Shown piece after piece: positions 18,239 to 27,063 of a stretch of DNA of 46,261 nt. The notes beneath the pieces were generated by a model that saw nothing but the letters and a program-made list of their open reading frames with translations, made no database searches and had not been told where the DNA came from. This DNA is from Bacteroidales bacterium (lineage in GTDB: Bacteria > Bacteroidota > Bacteroidia > Bacteroidales > UBA932). Positions within the stretch are counted from its first letter, which is position 1, and each line of letters begins with the position of its first letter. The stretch spans positions 1 to 46,261 of the forward strand of contig JAFZZW010000086.1 of NCBI GenBank assembly GCA_017615615.1. The letters are read 5' to 3'. The translations under genes were made by a program, and so were the position numbers.

Positions 18239-21075
18239 GAACGAAAACACTCATAGCCGCTTGTTTCTTTCTTGTGGCGTCCGCGCTCGTGCAAGCGCAG
18301 GGCATCGGTTCCGCCAAGGACCTCCAGGCCTTCATCGAGGCCTGCAACGCCGGCAAGGATATATCGCAATGGTATGATTCCGACAGCACGGTGTTCCTCT
18401 CCGCCGACCTGGATCTCTCCAAGGTCCGCAAACTGCCCAGGGTGGAGACTTTCAAGGGCGTCTTCGACGGCCGAGGCCACTGTATCAAGGGCTGGAAGGC
18501 CACCGGAGGCCTCTTCCATTTCATCGCCGACGGCGCGGAGGTGAGGAACCTTATCATAGATTCCTCCTGCTCCATGCAGGTTTCGTCCAAGTCCGATGAA
18601 TTCCGGGCCGGTTTCATTGCCGACACCAACGAGGGCGTCATCCGCAACTGCGTCAACCGCGGCTCCATCAAGCACAGCTGCGACTATGCCGTGGCCCCGA
18701 TATACATCGGCGGCATCTGCGGATACAACCAGTTCGTCATACTCGGCTGCCGCAACGACGGCAAGCTCTTTTCCGACGTTTCCGGCGACGGCAAGGAGAG
18801 CGTCTCGCTCGACCTGGGCGGCATCGCCGGAGGCTCCCGCGGCCGTGCCAAGCAGGGCAACACCATCGCCCGCTGCGAGAACACCGGGGAAGTGTCCGCC
18901 ATCAGCAGCCTTTCCTCTATGTATATCGGCGGCATCTGCGGCAACTCCGGTCCCGTGACCATCAAGTACTGCATCAACCGCGGCGTCGTCAAATCGGAGA
19001 TCCGCGCCACCGAGGATGGCAGCGTCAAGGGTATCGAGCGCATCGGCGGCATCGCCGGACAGGCCAAGGCCGACATCATCCGCTGCGACAACTTCGGCTC
19101 AGTCAGCGCCACGGGTGAATGCGGGGCCAACGTGGCCGGCATCTGCGGCATTCCCCACAGCTCGCTGGTCATCGCCGACTGCATGAACTTCGGTTCCGTC
19201 ACTTCAACCGCCGAGCAGCCTTCCCATACAGGTGGCATCGCCGGCAACATAGGCCGTCCCGTGCGCATCAGGGGCTGCATCAACTGCGGCGAAATCCGTT
19301 TCGACGGCATCAGCTCCCGCGCCCGCAGCACCGCCGGCGGCATCGTGGGCAATACTTATGTCGTGAAGGACGCCAAGGATGGAGCATACGTCCGCAACTG
19401 CGTCAATCACGGCAGCGTCTATGCCGGAGCCGGCGGCAACAAGTACGACGCCACCAACCGCAACGCCATTCACGCCGCCGGCATAGTGGCATACGCCGAG
19501 GGCCGCGGCGACCTGCGGTCTTTCGTCAAGGACTGCTCCTCCGACGGCCAGGTGACATGCGTGTCGGGCCGCAAGGGCCAGATCTGCGCCACCACAGTGG
19601 ATGTCGTCACCGGCGGCAGCGCGCCCGACGATTTCGCCACTCCCGTCAAGGCAGCGGACGGCGTCCCCAACGTCACCGGCCGCGTCACCACTCCGGAGGG
19701 ACAGCCCATAGAAGGCATAGTGGTTACTGACGGCCGCCAGTGCGTGAAGACCGGCGCCGACGGGTCTTATGCCATGACCAGCGACCTCTCCGAGGCCCGC
19801 TTCGTCTATCTGAGCCTGCCCGCCACAGTCAACATCCCTATGCGGGACGGCGTTCCTGCGTTCTTCCGGCGCATCCCCCGTTATTCCAAGGCTGTCCAGG
19901 CCGACTTCGTCCTCACCACCCGCGAGCCGGCAAAGGACTACACCGTGATGATGATAGCCGACCCCCAGGTCCGTCCTTACGGGGTGGACGGTTCCATGGA
20001 GGCATGGGCCACCAGCGTCGCCCCGGACGCCGAGGCCTTCCGCGCCTCTTGCAAGGGTGACGTATATTCCATCAACCTCGGCGACCTCGTCTATAACTAC
20101 ATGAATGCCTGGGACGACTACATGGACATAGCGTCGATGATAAAGTGCCCCACGTTCAACGTAATAGGCAATCACGACTACGACCAGGGCACCCTCTTCG
20201 AGACCGAGCAGGGCAACGTCTTCTACGAGACCTACGTCGGTCCCGAGCACTATTCTTTCGACCTCGGCGACATCCACTACCTGGTATTCAATACCATTCT
20301 ATACGACCGTCCCAGTGTCAAGTCCAGCTATTCCTACGGCGTGGACGACCGCACCCTCGAGTGGATGAAGGCCGACCTGTCGTACATTCCCAAGGACAAG
20401 ATAATCGTGACATGCACGCACCACAATCCCTTCAAGACCCCCAACTCCTCGCCTCACGGCTCCCACAATGTCTACAGCCGCCATTACGAGGACTACCTGG
20501 CCCTGCTGTCGAGCTACAGGGAGGTCTATGCATGGAACGGACACAACCATACCAACTTCTACTACAACTACAAAGGCAAGAAGACCAAGCACGGAGCGCC
20601 GAATATCCAGTGTATCAGCGTGACCCGCTGCACCGGAGCGCTCCGCTTCAACGCATATCTCGGAGCCGACGGCGAGCCGCAGGGCTACATGGTCCTCAAC
20701 GTCGCAGGCGATTCGCTCAGCTGGTACTACAAGAGCGTAGGCCACGGCCGCGACATGCAGATGCGCGCCTATCCTCCACAGCGCACCTCCGACGGCTGCG
20801 TACTGGTCAACATCTGGAACTGGTCCGAGGGCTGGAGCATGCCGCAGTGGTGCGAGGGGGGCGTCCCCGTCGCCGAAATGCAGTCCGCCCCGGGCGTCGA
20901 CCCCGATTACTACGACCTTTTCCAGACCGTCACCAACAAGACTACCCGCAAATATTGCAAGCCTTCGGACAAGGCGGTCCTGTTCAAGGTCAAGCCTTCA
21001 CCCGGAGTCAATTCCGGCACCATCCGCGTAACGGACATGTTCGGCGTGGAGTACTCCCTCGATGTTTCATGGTAA
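18232..21075 (+). CDS. GLUG beta-helix fused to calcineurin-like phosphoesterase 3 (947 aa)
   Basis: It is a secreted protein with a type I signal peptide (cleavage near VQAQG) and no lipobox, unlike its three relatives. Residues about 25-470 form a beta-helix with about nine repeats such as YIGGICG ... C-x-N-x-G-x-V. Residues about 478-570 are the small beta-sandwich (VTGRVTTPEGQPIEGIVVTD). The catalytic core has IADPQ (Asp577), NLGDLV, GNHD (646-649), a THHN in place of AHSP, and GHNH (770-773) in place of GHTH; the metal-binding His residues remain. The end reads VTDMFGVEY with a final Ser-Trp. The ATG overlaps the preceding stop (TCATGGTAA), so translational coupling is likely. The beta-helix may bind polymer and present it to the phosphoesterase; this is inference. 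Confidence 0.83.
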   Translation: MVRTKTLIAACFFLVASALVQAQGIGSAKDLQAFIEACNAGKDISQWYDSDSTVFLSADLDLSKVRKLPRVETFKGVFDGRGHCIKGWKATGGLFHFIADGAEVRNLIIDSSCSMQVSSKSDEFRAGFIADTNEGVIRNCVNRGSIKHSCDYAVAPIYIGGICGYNQFVILGCRNDGKLFSDVSGDGKESVSLDLGGIAGGSRGRAKQGNTIARCENTGEVSAISSLSSMYIGGICGNSGPVTIKYCINRGVVKSEIRATEDGSVKGIERIGGIAGQAKADIIRCDNFGSVSATGECGANVAGICGIPHSSLVIADCMNFGSVTSTAEQPSHTGGIAGNIGRPVRIRGCINCGEIRFDGISSRARSTAGGIVGNTYVVKDAKDGAYVRNCVNHGSVYAGAGGNKYDATNRNAIHAAGIVAYAEGRGDLRSFVKDCSSDGQVTCVSGRKGQICATTVDVVTGGSAPDDFATPVKAADGVPNVTGRVTTPEGQPIEGIVVTDGRQCVKTGADGSYAMTSDLSEARFVYLSLPATVNIPMRDGVPAFFRRIPRYSKAVQADFVLTTREPAKDYTVMMIADPQVRPYGVDGSMEAWATSVAPDAEAFRASCKGDVYSINLGDLVYNYMNAWDDYMDIASMIKCPTFNVIGNHDYDQGTLFETEQGNVFYETYVGPEHYSFDLGDIHYLVFNTILYDRPSVKSSYSYGVDDRTLEWMKADLSYIPKDKIIVTCTHHNPFKTPNSSPHGSHNVYSRHYEDYLALLSSYREVYAWNGHNHTNFYYNYKGKKTKHGAPNIQCISVTRCTGALRFNAYLGADGEPQGYMVLNVAGDSLSWYYKSVGHGRDMQMRAYPPQRTSDGCVLVNIWNWSEGWSMPQWCEGGVPVAEMQSAPGVDPDYYDLFQTVTNKTTRKYCKPSDKAVLFKVKPSPGVNSGTIRVTDMFGVEYSLDVSW
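18703..19569 (+). repeat. GLUG-type protein repeat array in the phosphoesterase fusion
   Basis: About nine to ten degenerate repeats (YIGGICGY, DLGGIAGG, YIGGICGN, IGGIAGQ, VAGICGI, TGGIAGN, AGGIVGN and so on) each carry a Cys-x-Asn-x-Gly segment about 12-15 residues later. The regular Cys may line one face of the beta-helix. Confidence 0.75.
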
Positions 21076-21106
21076 CAATCAACATAAATATCAATTCATT
21101 ACAGAC

Positions 21107-21241
21107 ATGTATAAACAAATCTACAAGTCTCCGGACTCGGAGGAGCTGGCCTGGATACCGTCCGGGCTCCTCGAATCATCAGCAGTATCATCATCAATGG
21201 AACTTTCCGATCTGACGGAAGAAAACCTGGAGTGGCTATGA
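21107..21241 (+). CDS. Micro-protein 1, 44 aa, coupled to the downstream lipoprotein
   Basis: An ATG at 21107 opens a 44-codon frame, MYKQIYKSPDSEELAWI to a C-terminal EENLEWL. There is no signal peptide, membrane segment or known domain; it is acidic. Its stop TGA (21239-21241) overlaps the ATG of the next gene (21238-21240) as ATGA, which argues for real, coupled translation. It resembles the 38-residue frame at 26946-27062: both have Y-K-[SA]-P-[DE], a central [ES]-S or CAS segment and an acidic C-terminal stretch with Trp. Both directly precede a fimbrillin-like lipoprotein gene. From memory, short proteins of this Y-x-x-P type occur near surface-protein genes in Bacteroidales; their function is not known to me. 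A secreted peptide precursor, a regulator or an assembly factor are possible. Confidence 0.6.
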   Translation: MYKQIYKSPDSEELAWIPSGLLESSAVSSSMELSDLTEENLEWL

Positions 21242-24200
21242 GAACACATGCTTTCTATTTCTGCCTTGCGGCAACGGTGTTGCTCGCAAGCTGCGCCAAG
21301 GAAGTCGTTTCAACCGACAACGTCGAGGTTTCCAGCGTCATCAGCCTCGGCATGGCCGACACCAAAACCCAATTGGGCGAACTCAACGGCACCAAGCGTA
21401 AGGTTTACTGGGCCGACGGTGACCAGGTAATGGTCAATGGCATCCCGTCCGACGCTCTCGCCGGAATTCCCGCAGGAAGCACTAAGGCCGACTTCACCGT
21501 ATCCGGCGCCGTATCGGCACCTCTCAGCATCCTCTATCCTTCCGCAGCATGGAAGGACGCTTCCACGATCACCCTTCCCGCCACGCAGGAATATGTGGCC
21601 GGCAACATCGCTCCCGGTGTACTTGCCATGGCCGGATACAGCACCGACGGCGCTTCAGCCACAATGAACTATCTCTGCGCTTTGATCAAAGTGTCCCTGC
21701 GCAAGGATACTGCCACCGGTGCCGACAACGACATGATCTCCAACGTGAGTTTCAAGGGCAAGGCAAACGAGCAGGTCAGCGGCGATTTCACCATCGATTA
21801 TGCCGCCGCCACCCTCGAGAGCCTTTCCAATAACGGGCCGGCCCTGAGCGTCGCGGTACCTCTCGGCCAGTCCCTGCCGGATTCCGACGCGCTCACGGTT
21901 TATATCGCGGTTCCCGCGAGGACGTACTCCGCCGGTTTCACCGTGACAGTGACCGATATCGCCAGCCACAGTATGTCCATGTCATACACCAAGTCCGTCG
22001 CACTGCAGGCAGGACACGTGTACAATATGGAAGAAATGGTATTCAAACCCGATGCAGAGGCATCCACCATCAACATCGGCAGCGCAACCGAACTGATCGC
22101 TTTCGCCAACAACTACAATAACCTGAACTACCTGAACAAGGATATCACCGTAGTCCTCACTTCCGACATCAGCTTCGACTCATCAACGTCGGCACAGTTC
22201 GCCGCAACCAAAGGCATCGGTACCGCAGATGACGGGGCGGGCTCCACAAATTACTATCACGGCCTGTTCGACGGCAACGGCAAGTCGATCAAGAACTATT
22301 CCGGTTCCGCCCCTATCTTTGCCTATATCGGCAGCTCGGGGACCGTAAAGGACCTCACAATCGACTCCAGCTGCAGTTTCGAGTTCGATTATTCCGCTTC
22401 CTCGGACCACAATTTCGGGGCCCTGGCCAACTACCACAAAGGCGTGATCGACAATGTCAAGGTCAATGCCAACGTCTCTCTTGGAGCCGTTTCCGACGCC
22501 GATAAGCTTACGTCGCTCGGAGGTATTGTGGGCCGCAGTACGGTCGGAGAGATCAAGAACAGCACTTTCGGCGGTGCCATAGAGGTTCCGGACGGATTCA
22601 AATCCACTGGCAAATTGCTGCTCGGCGGTATCGTCGGCTACACGACCAATGAAACCGGAAAGATAAGCGGCTGTACCCTGGACGGAACGATCGGCGTCGC
22701 AGCCCAGATTACGAGTACGGACAAAGCCAATCCCTATCTCGTCGTTGGCGGTATAGTAGGCTACAACCGGGCGGCCGTGTCCGACTGCTCCACAAACAAC
22801 CACCCTACGGTAACGACTCTTCACAGCGGAACTACAAGCGTTGGAACCATAGTCGTCAAATCGGAAGTTTCCTACTATACTGCCGTAGGAGGTATTGTTG
22901 GTTTGAATGAACAGAATGAGGTTTCCGCCTGTGTGAACGGCGCAAACATATTCAATACCATATTCAAACTCAATTATGCTGATGCATCTGCCCGTTATAT
23001 GAAAGTCGGCGGTATAGTCGGCAGGAACGATGCCGACGGCATCATAACCGGTTGTACCAACAACGCCTCTGTCCAGCATCGCTCCAATCCCCGTCTTCAG
23101 TCACTTGCCGGTATCGCCGGCTACAACGCCGGAACCGTTACGGGCTGCACCAACACCGGAGCCGTTAGCCACATGACGACGAGTATTGACGGCGCCTCCA
23201 AGAAAGGCGGCCGAATCGTCAATATCGCCGGCGTCATAGGGGAGAATATCGAGGACGCAAAGGTGAGCGATGTCCACAACAGCGGCAATCTTCAGATTTC
23301 GGCTATGGAATGCAATTATGATTCGGATAACGACAAGCCTGTATGCGAAGCACGTTTGGGCGGCGTAATTGCATATAATCTCGCCGCTATAGACGGAGGT
23401 TCATCCAAGAACATCACCAATTCCGGACAGGTTTATTTCAACACCAACTTCAACCTGCAGTTCATCGGCTACGAACTTGGCGGCGTCGTCGGTTATTCAA
23501 CGGCTTCCGTCCAGAATGCAAAGAACAGCGGTTATGTGGTTGTCAACTGGAATTCTGATGCCAATGTGGCCAGCAAAATGTATCTGGGAGGCATTGTCGG
23601 TATGATGGCAGGAGACGGAACAATCTCCGGATGCGTGAATGAAGGCGGCGAAAACAAGGCCGGCGAAGTCTATCCCAATGTCAAGGCAAGTACCACTGCC
23701 GGGCATAAGGACATTTTCGCAGGCGGTATCCTGGGTTATTCGACAAACAACGTTACCATCTATGATTGTTCCAACAGCGGATATGTCCACGGCGGCAACT
23801 CCTCAAGGGTCAACGGTACGCCTTTCTATGTCGGGGGTATCGTAGCTTATCTTGCAGGCGTTTCCAGGATTCTGGATTGTTCCAATACCGGAATGGTATA
23901 CAATGCCCATAACAACAATACCGATACTATAGGAAAAACTCCTCTTGTCGGCGGCATGGCAGGATATCTGGAAGGCACGGAGGCCGATCCCATAATCGTC
24001 GGAGGAAGTACCGGCTGTACGGTCGATGCAAGTGTGGGATCGAACCGTGGCTGGGCAGCTGGTATTGCAGGTTATGCAAAATATGTTAACATGAGCTCCT
24101 GCACTGTCATGCAAGACATCAACTGCGCTGCTCGCGCATCCGGAGGCCTTGTGGGCCAGGCCCAGAATTGCACCATTGCTTCCAGCTCGTTCAAGGGCGA

Positions 24201-24483
24201 GAAAGTCCATTCCAACAATACACAGACCACAACCGGCCAGGGAGGCCTGGTCGGGCAGATGGCCAATACAGTTGTCGACGGATGTTCTTGCTATGCCACG
24301 ACATTGACCAACAACGTTTCTGTTGCTGATGTCGGAGCGATCGTGGGCGTATCCGTTGAAGGCAATACAATCAAGAATTGCCACTACAAGGGAACCGTTA
24401 CCACTACCGCAGGCAGTGTGCCTGCCAAGATCGCCGGTTCCGGCGAATTCACCGACGGTGGCGGCAACGCGGCAGACCTGTAG
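21238..24483 (+). CDS. Lipoprotein with fimbrillin-like N-domain and long GLUG beta-helix (1081 aa)
   Basis: It is a probable surface-anchored adhesive or binding protein. The lipobox VLLASC gives an acylated Cys near residue 19. Residues about 30-275 are fimbrillin-like, with VYWADGDQVMVNG and DASTITLPATQEY closely matching phosphoesterases 1 and 4. Residues about 280-420 lead into the beta-helix, which then has about 17 GLUG-type repeats (LGGIVGRS, VGGIVGYN, AGGILGYS, SGGLVGQA and so on). No catalytic motif is seen. The in-frame GTG at 21232 is rejected because ATG 21238 forms an ATGA overlap with the micro-protein stop. The second half uses visibly more A/T-ending codons than the first, which may mark a separate origin of the repeat region. 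It lies 11 bp before phosphoesterase 4. Confidence 0.8.
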   Translation: MRTHAFYFCLAATVLLASCAKEVVSTDNVEVSSVISLGMADTKTQLGELNGTKRKVYWADGDQVMVNGIPSDALAGIPAGSTKADFTVSGAVSAPLSILYPSAAWKDASTITLPATQEYVAGNIAPGVLAMAGYSTDGASATMNYLCALIKVSLRKDTATGADNDMISNVSFKGKANEQVSGDFTIDYAAATLESLSNNGPALSVAVPLGQSLPDSDALTVYIAVPARTYSAGFTVTVTDIASHSMSMSYTKSVALQAGHVYNMEEMVFKPDAEASTINIGSATELIAFANNYNNLNYLNKDITVVLTSDISFDSSTSAQFAATKGIGTADDGAGSTNYYHGLFDGNGKSIKNYSGSAPIFAYIGSSGTVKDLTIDSSCSFEFDYSASSDHNFGALANYHKGVIDNVKVNANVSLGAVSDADKLTSLGGIVGRSTVGEIKNSTFGGAIEVPDGFKSTGKLLLGGIVGYTTNETGKISGCTLDGTIGVAAQITSTDKANPYLVVGGIVGYNRAAVSDCSTNNHPTVTTLHSGTTSVGTIVVKSEVSYYTAVGGIVGLNEQNEVSACVNGANIFNTIFKLNYADASARYMKVGGIVGRNDADGIITGCTNNASVQHRSNPRLQSLAGIAGYNAGTVTGCTNTGAVSHMTTSIDGASKKGGRIVNIAGVIGENIEDAKVSDVHNSGNLQISAMECNYDSDNDKPVCEARLGGVIAYNLAAIDGGSSKNITNSGQVYFNTNFNLQFIGYELGGVVGYSTASVQNAKNSGYVVVNWNSDANVASKMYLGGIVGMMAGDGTISGCVNEGGENKAGEVYPNVKASTTAGHKDIFAGGILGYSTNNVTIYDCSNSGYVHGGNSSRVNGTPFYVGGIVAYLAGVSRILDCSNTGMVYNAHNNNTDTIGKTPLVGGMAGYLEGTEADPIIVGGSTGCTVDASVGSNRGWAAGIAGYAKYVNMSSCTVMQDINCAARASGGLVGQAQNCTIASSSFKGEKVHSNNTQTTTGQGGLVGQMANTVVDGCSCYATTLTNNVSVADVGAIVGVSVEGNTIKNCHYKGTVTTTAGSVPAKIAGSGEFTDGGGNAADL
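22516..24399 (+). repeat. GLUG-type protein repeat array in the fimbrillin/GLUG lipoprotein
   Basis: About 17 degenerate repeats of the form [LVA]-GG-[IVL]-[VLA]-[GA] followed by a Cys/Ser-x-Asn turn run almost to the C-terminus. This is the longest of the three arrays in the operon, and its repeats resemble the bacterial GLUG/beta-helix type. Confidence 0.75.
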
Positions 24484-24494
24484 CGTCCTGACAT

Positions 24495-26939
24495 ATGAAA
24501 ATCAAATCCATTATATCATCCTTTCTGCTCCTGCCGGTGCTCGTGCCGGCAGGGTGCGGGCTGGTTGAGAGTGAACCCGAGATAATTGGACAGACCGTCA
24601 TCACGGTGGGCCTTCCGCAGACCGATATGAAAACCGCCATCGGCGATTCCCAGAACGGCAAGCGCAAGGTTTACTGGGCCGACGGCGACTGCATCAGCCT
24701 TTCCGGAACGGCCTCCGCGCCGCTTTCCGGCATCGGTGCATCCCAATCTTCTGCTACGTTCACGGTGGAGGGGGAGCACAGCCTGCCTTACGACATCCTG
24801 TATCCGGCGTCGTATTACAAGGACGCCGCCACAGTTACGCTCCCTTCCGCGCAGGGATGGGCCTCCGGGACCCCGGTTCCGTTCGTCACCCCGATGGCAT
24901 GCCGGATGACCTCCGAGGGCGGTACTGCAATCCTCAATCACCTTTGCGCAATAGTCCGCATCTCCGTTCTCCTGGACTCGTCGCTCCCGTCGGCGACTCT
25001 CGCTGCCGCTGCCTTTGCCGGCAATTCCAACGAGCCCCTCAGCGGCGATTTCACAATCGACTATTCGGCCGCCACGCTCAGCCCCAAGTCCGGCAACGGC
25101 CTCACGCTCGTCTCACAGCCGGCGCAGGCCCTTTCCGCCTCCGTTCCCGTAGACGTGTATTTCGCAGTCCCGGCAGGCGAGTTCCCTTCCGGCTTTACGG
25201 TGACTCTCAAGGATTCCGACGGCGGCATCATGAAGCTCGAACGCAAGAAGGGCGTAACGCTCAACGCCGGCAGTCTCGTGCTGCCTGCGGCGGTTTCGTT
25301 CAAACCTTCTTCGGACGGCGGCTCCGCCGAGCTTGAACTCGGCGATCTTGAAGAGGAGAACCTGATTGTCGGCAGCTACAACGTAACCGGACGGGTAGTC
25401 GACGATTCCGGCAATCCCATCGCCGGTGTCGTGGTTTCAGACGGACAGACCTGCGTTCGTTCCATGTCCAACGGCGAGTTCTTCCTGCAGAGCAGCGATG
25501 ATCATGATGCACATTTCATATTCATCAGCACTCCTTCGGGTTACCTTCCTCCCGTTGAGAACGGAGTTCCCAAGTTCTACAAGTCAGTCAACAACCTCAG
25601 CAGGTCCGGTGGCGTGCTGCAGTGCGGCGACTTTGTCCTCACGCCTTTCCAGGATCCGGACAATTGTACGATCATAGTTACTGCGGACCCCCAGCCACGT
25701 GCGAGCAACCTGTCGCTGGACAATGCGGCATATCGTTCGCTCGATTGCTGCAAGGACCTGTACAGGGAACTCAGGGATGTAGCGCAGGAGGCGAAGAGTG
25801 CCGGGCGGCAGGTTTACGGAGTCTGCCTCGGAGACGTGGTCCATGAGAATATGTCCCTCTTCAGCAATTACGTGGACGACGGACTGTCGACCCTGGGTTA
25901 TCCTACCTTCAATGTCATAGGCAACCACGACCACGACCCTTCTGCCGCGGACGACATTGCCGGCGCCGCTCCTTTCGAATCGTGGTTCGGTCCTGTCAAC
26001 TACTCATTCAACGTGGGCAAGATGCATTTTGTGGTCCTGGACAACATCATCATGTATAAGTCCGGCAGCAAGCTGTCGTCGTATTCCAACGGACTTGACA
26101 AGACCACATGGGAGTGGCTCAGGGCCGACCTGGCCATGGTTCCCAAGAGCACCGTCATCAACGTATGCGCCCACGGACCCATGTTCCGCAAGGATACCGG
26201 AGCGGAAATCTCATCCCGCGAAGCCACCGTACACGGTGAAGAGTATGCCACCCTGCTCCGTTCTTTCAAAACCGTGCATGCCTGGGCCGGTCATACCCAT
26301 GCAACGTTCAATTACGTGTATCCCAATTCCCACGCCAACAGGAGTATCCAGGTGCATACCCTCGCCCGTTCCACCGGCGACTTCTGGACCAACGAGTACC
26401 TGTCGTGCGGAACGCCCAAGGGATTTACCATAGTCGAGGTGCGTGGCGGCGTCATTTCTTCCTGGCGTTTCCATCCTACGAAGTACCTCAACGCCGCTTT
26501 CCGTGGCAGCAAGCAGCCCAACTTCGTTTACAGGCCCTGGACTTATTCCGGCGGCGTGGCCCAATGGAACGGCAAGCCTCTGGACGAAAGTTACCAGATG
26601 CATGTGTATCCTCCCGGAACCTACGGGGATTCATATCTTTATGTGAACGTTTTCCTGTGGGATACCAAGTGGGAAGTGCCCATGTTTGTCCGTGGAGGCT
26701 CTGCCACCGAGATGGAGCAGGTTACCGATGCTGACCGTTACGACGCTGCGGATACCGAAATGAGGCAGTTCTACAGGGCGAACAGTTCGATCATAAAGGC
26801 GCTGGGAGATGATTATCCTGAGTCTCAGGTCGGAAATATACACACTCTTTTCCGTGTATCCGCTCCGTCTTCCGGTACTGGCACCGTAATGGTGACCGAC
26901 CGTTTCGGGAACGAATACAGGCAAACAATAAGTTGGTAG
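24495..26939 (+). CDS. Lipoprotein phosphoesterase 4: fimbrillin-like domain, beta-sandwich, calcineurin-like phosphoesterase, C-terminal domain (814 aa)
   Basis: It has the same module order as phosphoesterase 1 and is its closest relative by motif. The signal sequence ends in a probable acylated Cys (PAGC; the Pro at -3 is atypical) followed by acidic residues. Residues about 30-280 are fimbrillin-like (KVYWADGDCISLSG, YKDAATVTLPSAQG). Residues about 294-390 are the beta-sandwich (YNVTGRVVDDSGNPIAGVVV). The catalytic core has TADPQ (Asp398), CLGDVVHEN, GNHD (476-479), CAHGPMF and GHTH (599-602). The end has VTDRFGNEY and a final Ser-Trp. Compared with phosphoesterase 1, motif IV is AHGP rather than AHSP. 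It is 11 bp from the upstream gene and 6 bp from the second micro-protein. Duplication from a common ancestor with phosphoesterase 1, followed by divergence, is inferred. Confidence 0.85.
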   Translation: MKIKSIISSFLLLPVLVPAGCGLVESEPEIIGQTVITVGLPQTDMKTAIGDSQNGKRKVYWADGDCISLSGTASAPLSGIGASQSSATFTVEGEHSLPYDILYPASYYKDAATVTLPSAQGWASGTPVPFVTPMACRMTSEGGTAILNHLCAIVRISVLLDSSLPSATLAAAAFAGNSNEPLSGDFTIDYSAATLSPKSGNGLTLVSQPAQALSASVPVDVYFAVPAGEFPSGFTVTLKDSDGGIMKLERKKGVTLNAGSLVLPAAVSFKPSSDGGSAELELGDLEEENLIVGSYNVTGRVVDDSGNPIAGVVVSDGQTCVRSMSNGEFFLQSSDDHDAHFIFISTPSGYLPPVENGVPKFYKSVNNLSRSGGVLQCGDFVLTPFQDPDNCTIIVTADPQPRASNLSLDNAAYRSLDCCKDLYRELRDVAQEAKSAGRQVYGVCLGDVVHENMSLFSNYVDDGLSTLGYPTFNVIGNHDHDPSAADDIAGAAPFESWFGPVNYSFNVGKMHFVVLDNIIMYKSGSKLSSYSNGLDKTTWEWLRADLAMVPKSTVINVCAHGPMFRKDTGAEISSREATVHGEEYATLLRSFKTVHAWAGHTHATFNYVYPNSHANRSIQVHTLARSTGDFWTNEYLSCGTPKGFTIVEVRGGVISSWRFHPTKYLNAAFRGSKQPNFVYRPWTYSGGVAQWNGKPLDESYQMHVYPPGTYGDSYLYVNVFLWDTKWEVPMFVRGGSATEMEQVTDADRYDAADTEMRQFYRANSSIIKALGDDYPESQVGNIHTLFRVSAPSSGTGTVMVTDRFGNEYRQTISW

Positions 26940-26945
26940 TGTATC

Positions 26946-27062
26946 ATGAAATGTGAATCATTCGTTTATAAGGCGCCGGAGATGTATCTGGAGGACATGG
27001 CTTATGAGTATATGCTTTGTGCTTCGCTGCCTCCGATCCAGGAAGAATGGGAGCAGTGGTAG
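26946..27062 (+). CDS. Micro-protein 2, 38 aa, directly before a fimbrillin-like lipoprotein
   Basis: The frame runs from ATG 26946 to TAG 27060-27062 and reads MKCESFVYKAPEMYLED, then YEYMLCASLPP and EEWEQW at the end. Only one base separates its stop from the ATG of the lipoprotein gene at 27064. It shares with micro-protein 1 the Y-K-[SA]-P-[DE] start, a central short hydrophobic segment (LCAS here) and an acidic Trp-containing C-terminus. It has no signal peptide. The same position before a fimbrillin-like gene in both cases supports a real gene. The function is unknown; the two Cys residues and aromatic end could suit a modified peptide, but no maturation enzyme is seen nearby. Confidence 0.6.
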   Translation: MKCESFVYKAPEMYLEDMAYEYMLCASLPPIQEEWEQW

Positions 27063-27063
27063 T

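Noticed and set aside
14978-24399. GLUG repeat arrays as DNA tandem repeats or a CRISPR-like array
   Set aside because: The repeats are only visible in the protein sequence; the DNA copies differ in length and sequence and there are no equal spacers.
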